From a virus: 29,916 bases of DNA. The DNA lies in IMG/VR virus record IMGVR_UViG_3300024252_000057, positions 1 to 29,916 of that record. One strand, written 5' to 3'. A program made the translations under genes and the position numbers. Below, piece by piece: positions 29,541 to 29,916 of the stretch; position 1 is the stretch's first letter; the number at the start of each line of letters is the position of its first letter. The notes beneath the pieces were generated by a model that was given only the letters and a program-made list of their open reading frames with translations, did no database searches and had not been told where the DNA came from.

Positions 29541-29647
29541 CCGATTGATTTGAATCGGGCTGGATTTTGGGGGGTCTTCAGGTGGGCGACTGGACCCGCG
29601 CCCGAAGGCGCAGGGGGGTGCTAGGGGGTCGAAAAACCGCAGTTTTT
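29541..29647 (-). other. Leader region of the lipase gene with three small hairpins
   Basis: Between the lipase start and the inverted repeat at 29680 no gene is seen. Three stems are visible: CCGATT/AATCGG at 29541-29558, GCGCC/GGCGC with a CGAA loop at 29598-29611, and AAAAAC/GTTTTT at 29632-29647. The last is followed by T-rich sequence on either strand only within its own arms, so it is a weak terminator at best. The first one lies 12 bases upstream of the ATG and might affect translation. Confidence 0.4.
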
Positions 29648-29679
29648 GGCGAATGCGAATGATTTGCACTCCCAGTATT

Positions 29680-29708
29680 CGTTAACAAAGGTTAACGCGC
29701 ATATTATA
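29680..29708 (-). promoter_or_regulatory. Candidate promoter (TATAAT) with overlapping inverted repeat, possible operator
   Basis: On the minus strand a perfect TATAAT (29703-29708) is followed at once by the inverted repeat CGTTAAC-AAAG-GTTAACG (29680-29697), which would cover the transcription start. No convincing -35 is present at 16-18 bases. On the plus strand TTAACA-17-TATACA is an alternative promoter. A repressor dimer could bind the repeat and close either promoter. Confidence 0.42.
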
Positions 29709-29747
29709 CATTATGAAAAATAGGAATTACCCTTATTTATCAATGCC

Positions 29748-29916
29748 CTACGCCGCCTCACCCCTTGTGATGTTGCGCAGAAATACCAACATACGGTTGT
29801 ATTTGACATCGTCACTACCAGCGATACTGCGCGCCAAATCCTCATCCGTCATGGTTTGTTCCGCTGGCGTTTGAATTACGTCCACAAACAGACGATTCAC
29901 CTTGCCAAGTAGTTCA
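29748..29916 (-). CDS. 3' end of an unknown gene, cut by the right edge
   Basis: A minus-strand frame is open from the window edge to TAG at 29748-29750. Its last 55 residues include GKVNRLFVDVIQTPAEQ, MTDEDLARSIAGSDD and MLVFLRNITRGEAA. The composition is protein-like, and there is no stop in 56 codons. An internal ATG gives a 34-residue alternative, but it has no ribosome site. Function cannot be inferred; it is upstream of the lipase operon. Confidence 0.55.
   Translation of the reverse strand, partial: ELLGKVNRLFVDVIQTPAEQTMTDEDLARSIAGSDDVKYNRMLVFLRNITRGEAA

Noticed and set aside
29632-29647. The AAAAAC/GTTTTT hairpin as a terminator
   Set aside because: The stem has a single GC pair and no separate T-run, so it is too weak to call.
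1-29916. A CRISPR array, tRNA genes, integrase or insertion sequences
   Set aside because: I saw no regular repeat-spacer pattern, no cloverleaf-like segment, no recombinase motifs and no IS-type terminal repeats.

Overview
This window is a stretch of a tailed-phage genome with a podovirus-like (short-tailed) virion plan. The evidence is a T7-like large terminase, a 626-residue portal, an acidic scaffold, an N4 gp56-type major capsid protein, a head-tail adaptor, a tail hub or stabilisation-type protein and three consecutive long, alanine-rich candidate internal virion (ejection) proteins, with no tape-measure, sheath or long-tail genes. A lipoprotein with a lipobox, an O-antigen polymerase/ligase-like gene and an M15-type endolysin point to a Gram-negative host. 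Base composition is GC-rich and Shine-Dalgarno sites are canonical. An alphaproteobacterial host is only a guess. Both window edges cut through genes, so this is an internal piece of a contig. I found no tRNA, integrase, transposon or CRISPR.

Almost every gene lies on the minus strand, so the cluster reads from right to left. Right edge (29916 to 28627): the 3' end of an unknown gene, a short intergenic region with a TATAAT box and an overlapping inverted repeat, a class-3 lipase and a small holin-like protein. Next is the only plus-strand gene (27835-28599), which shares an intergenic region with a minus-strand promoter. From 27617 to 26303 lies a run of very small genes: three Cys-rich zinc-ribbon-like proteins, a ribbon-helix-helix protein and three unknowns. 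Then come a Gly-rich protein (26299-25130) and two secreted beta-rich proteins (25044-24140).

From 24130 to 9326 is the virion block: terminase, small protein, portal, small overlapping protein, scaffold, major capsid protein, two small proteins with SAP/HeH-like motifs, adaptor, tail hub, a weakly GNAT-like protein, three internal virion candidates and a fibre-like protein. It runs through ATGA overlaps into a 122-residue protein, an O-antigen polymerase/ligase homologue and its apparently split-off TPR half (8964-7406). A lysis module follows: membrane protein, lipoprotein, M15 peptidase.

The left end is DNA metabolism: PD-(D/E)XK nuclease, SNF2 helicase, small HTH protein, two conserved phage unknowns, a clear intrinsic terminator, an NrS-1-like primase-polymerase, an N6A/N4C methyltransferase, a 43-codon remnant that joins both ends of a C5-cytosine methyltransferase, and a DUF7768-type protein cut by the window edge. 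The most notable points are the fused methyltransferase remnant, the split O-antigen gene coupled to the putative fibre gene, the perfect G7/C7 hairpin behind the capsid gene, and the cluster of zinc microproteins.
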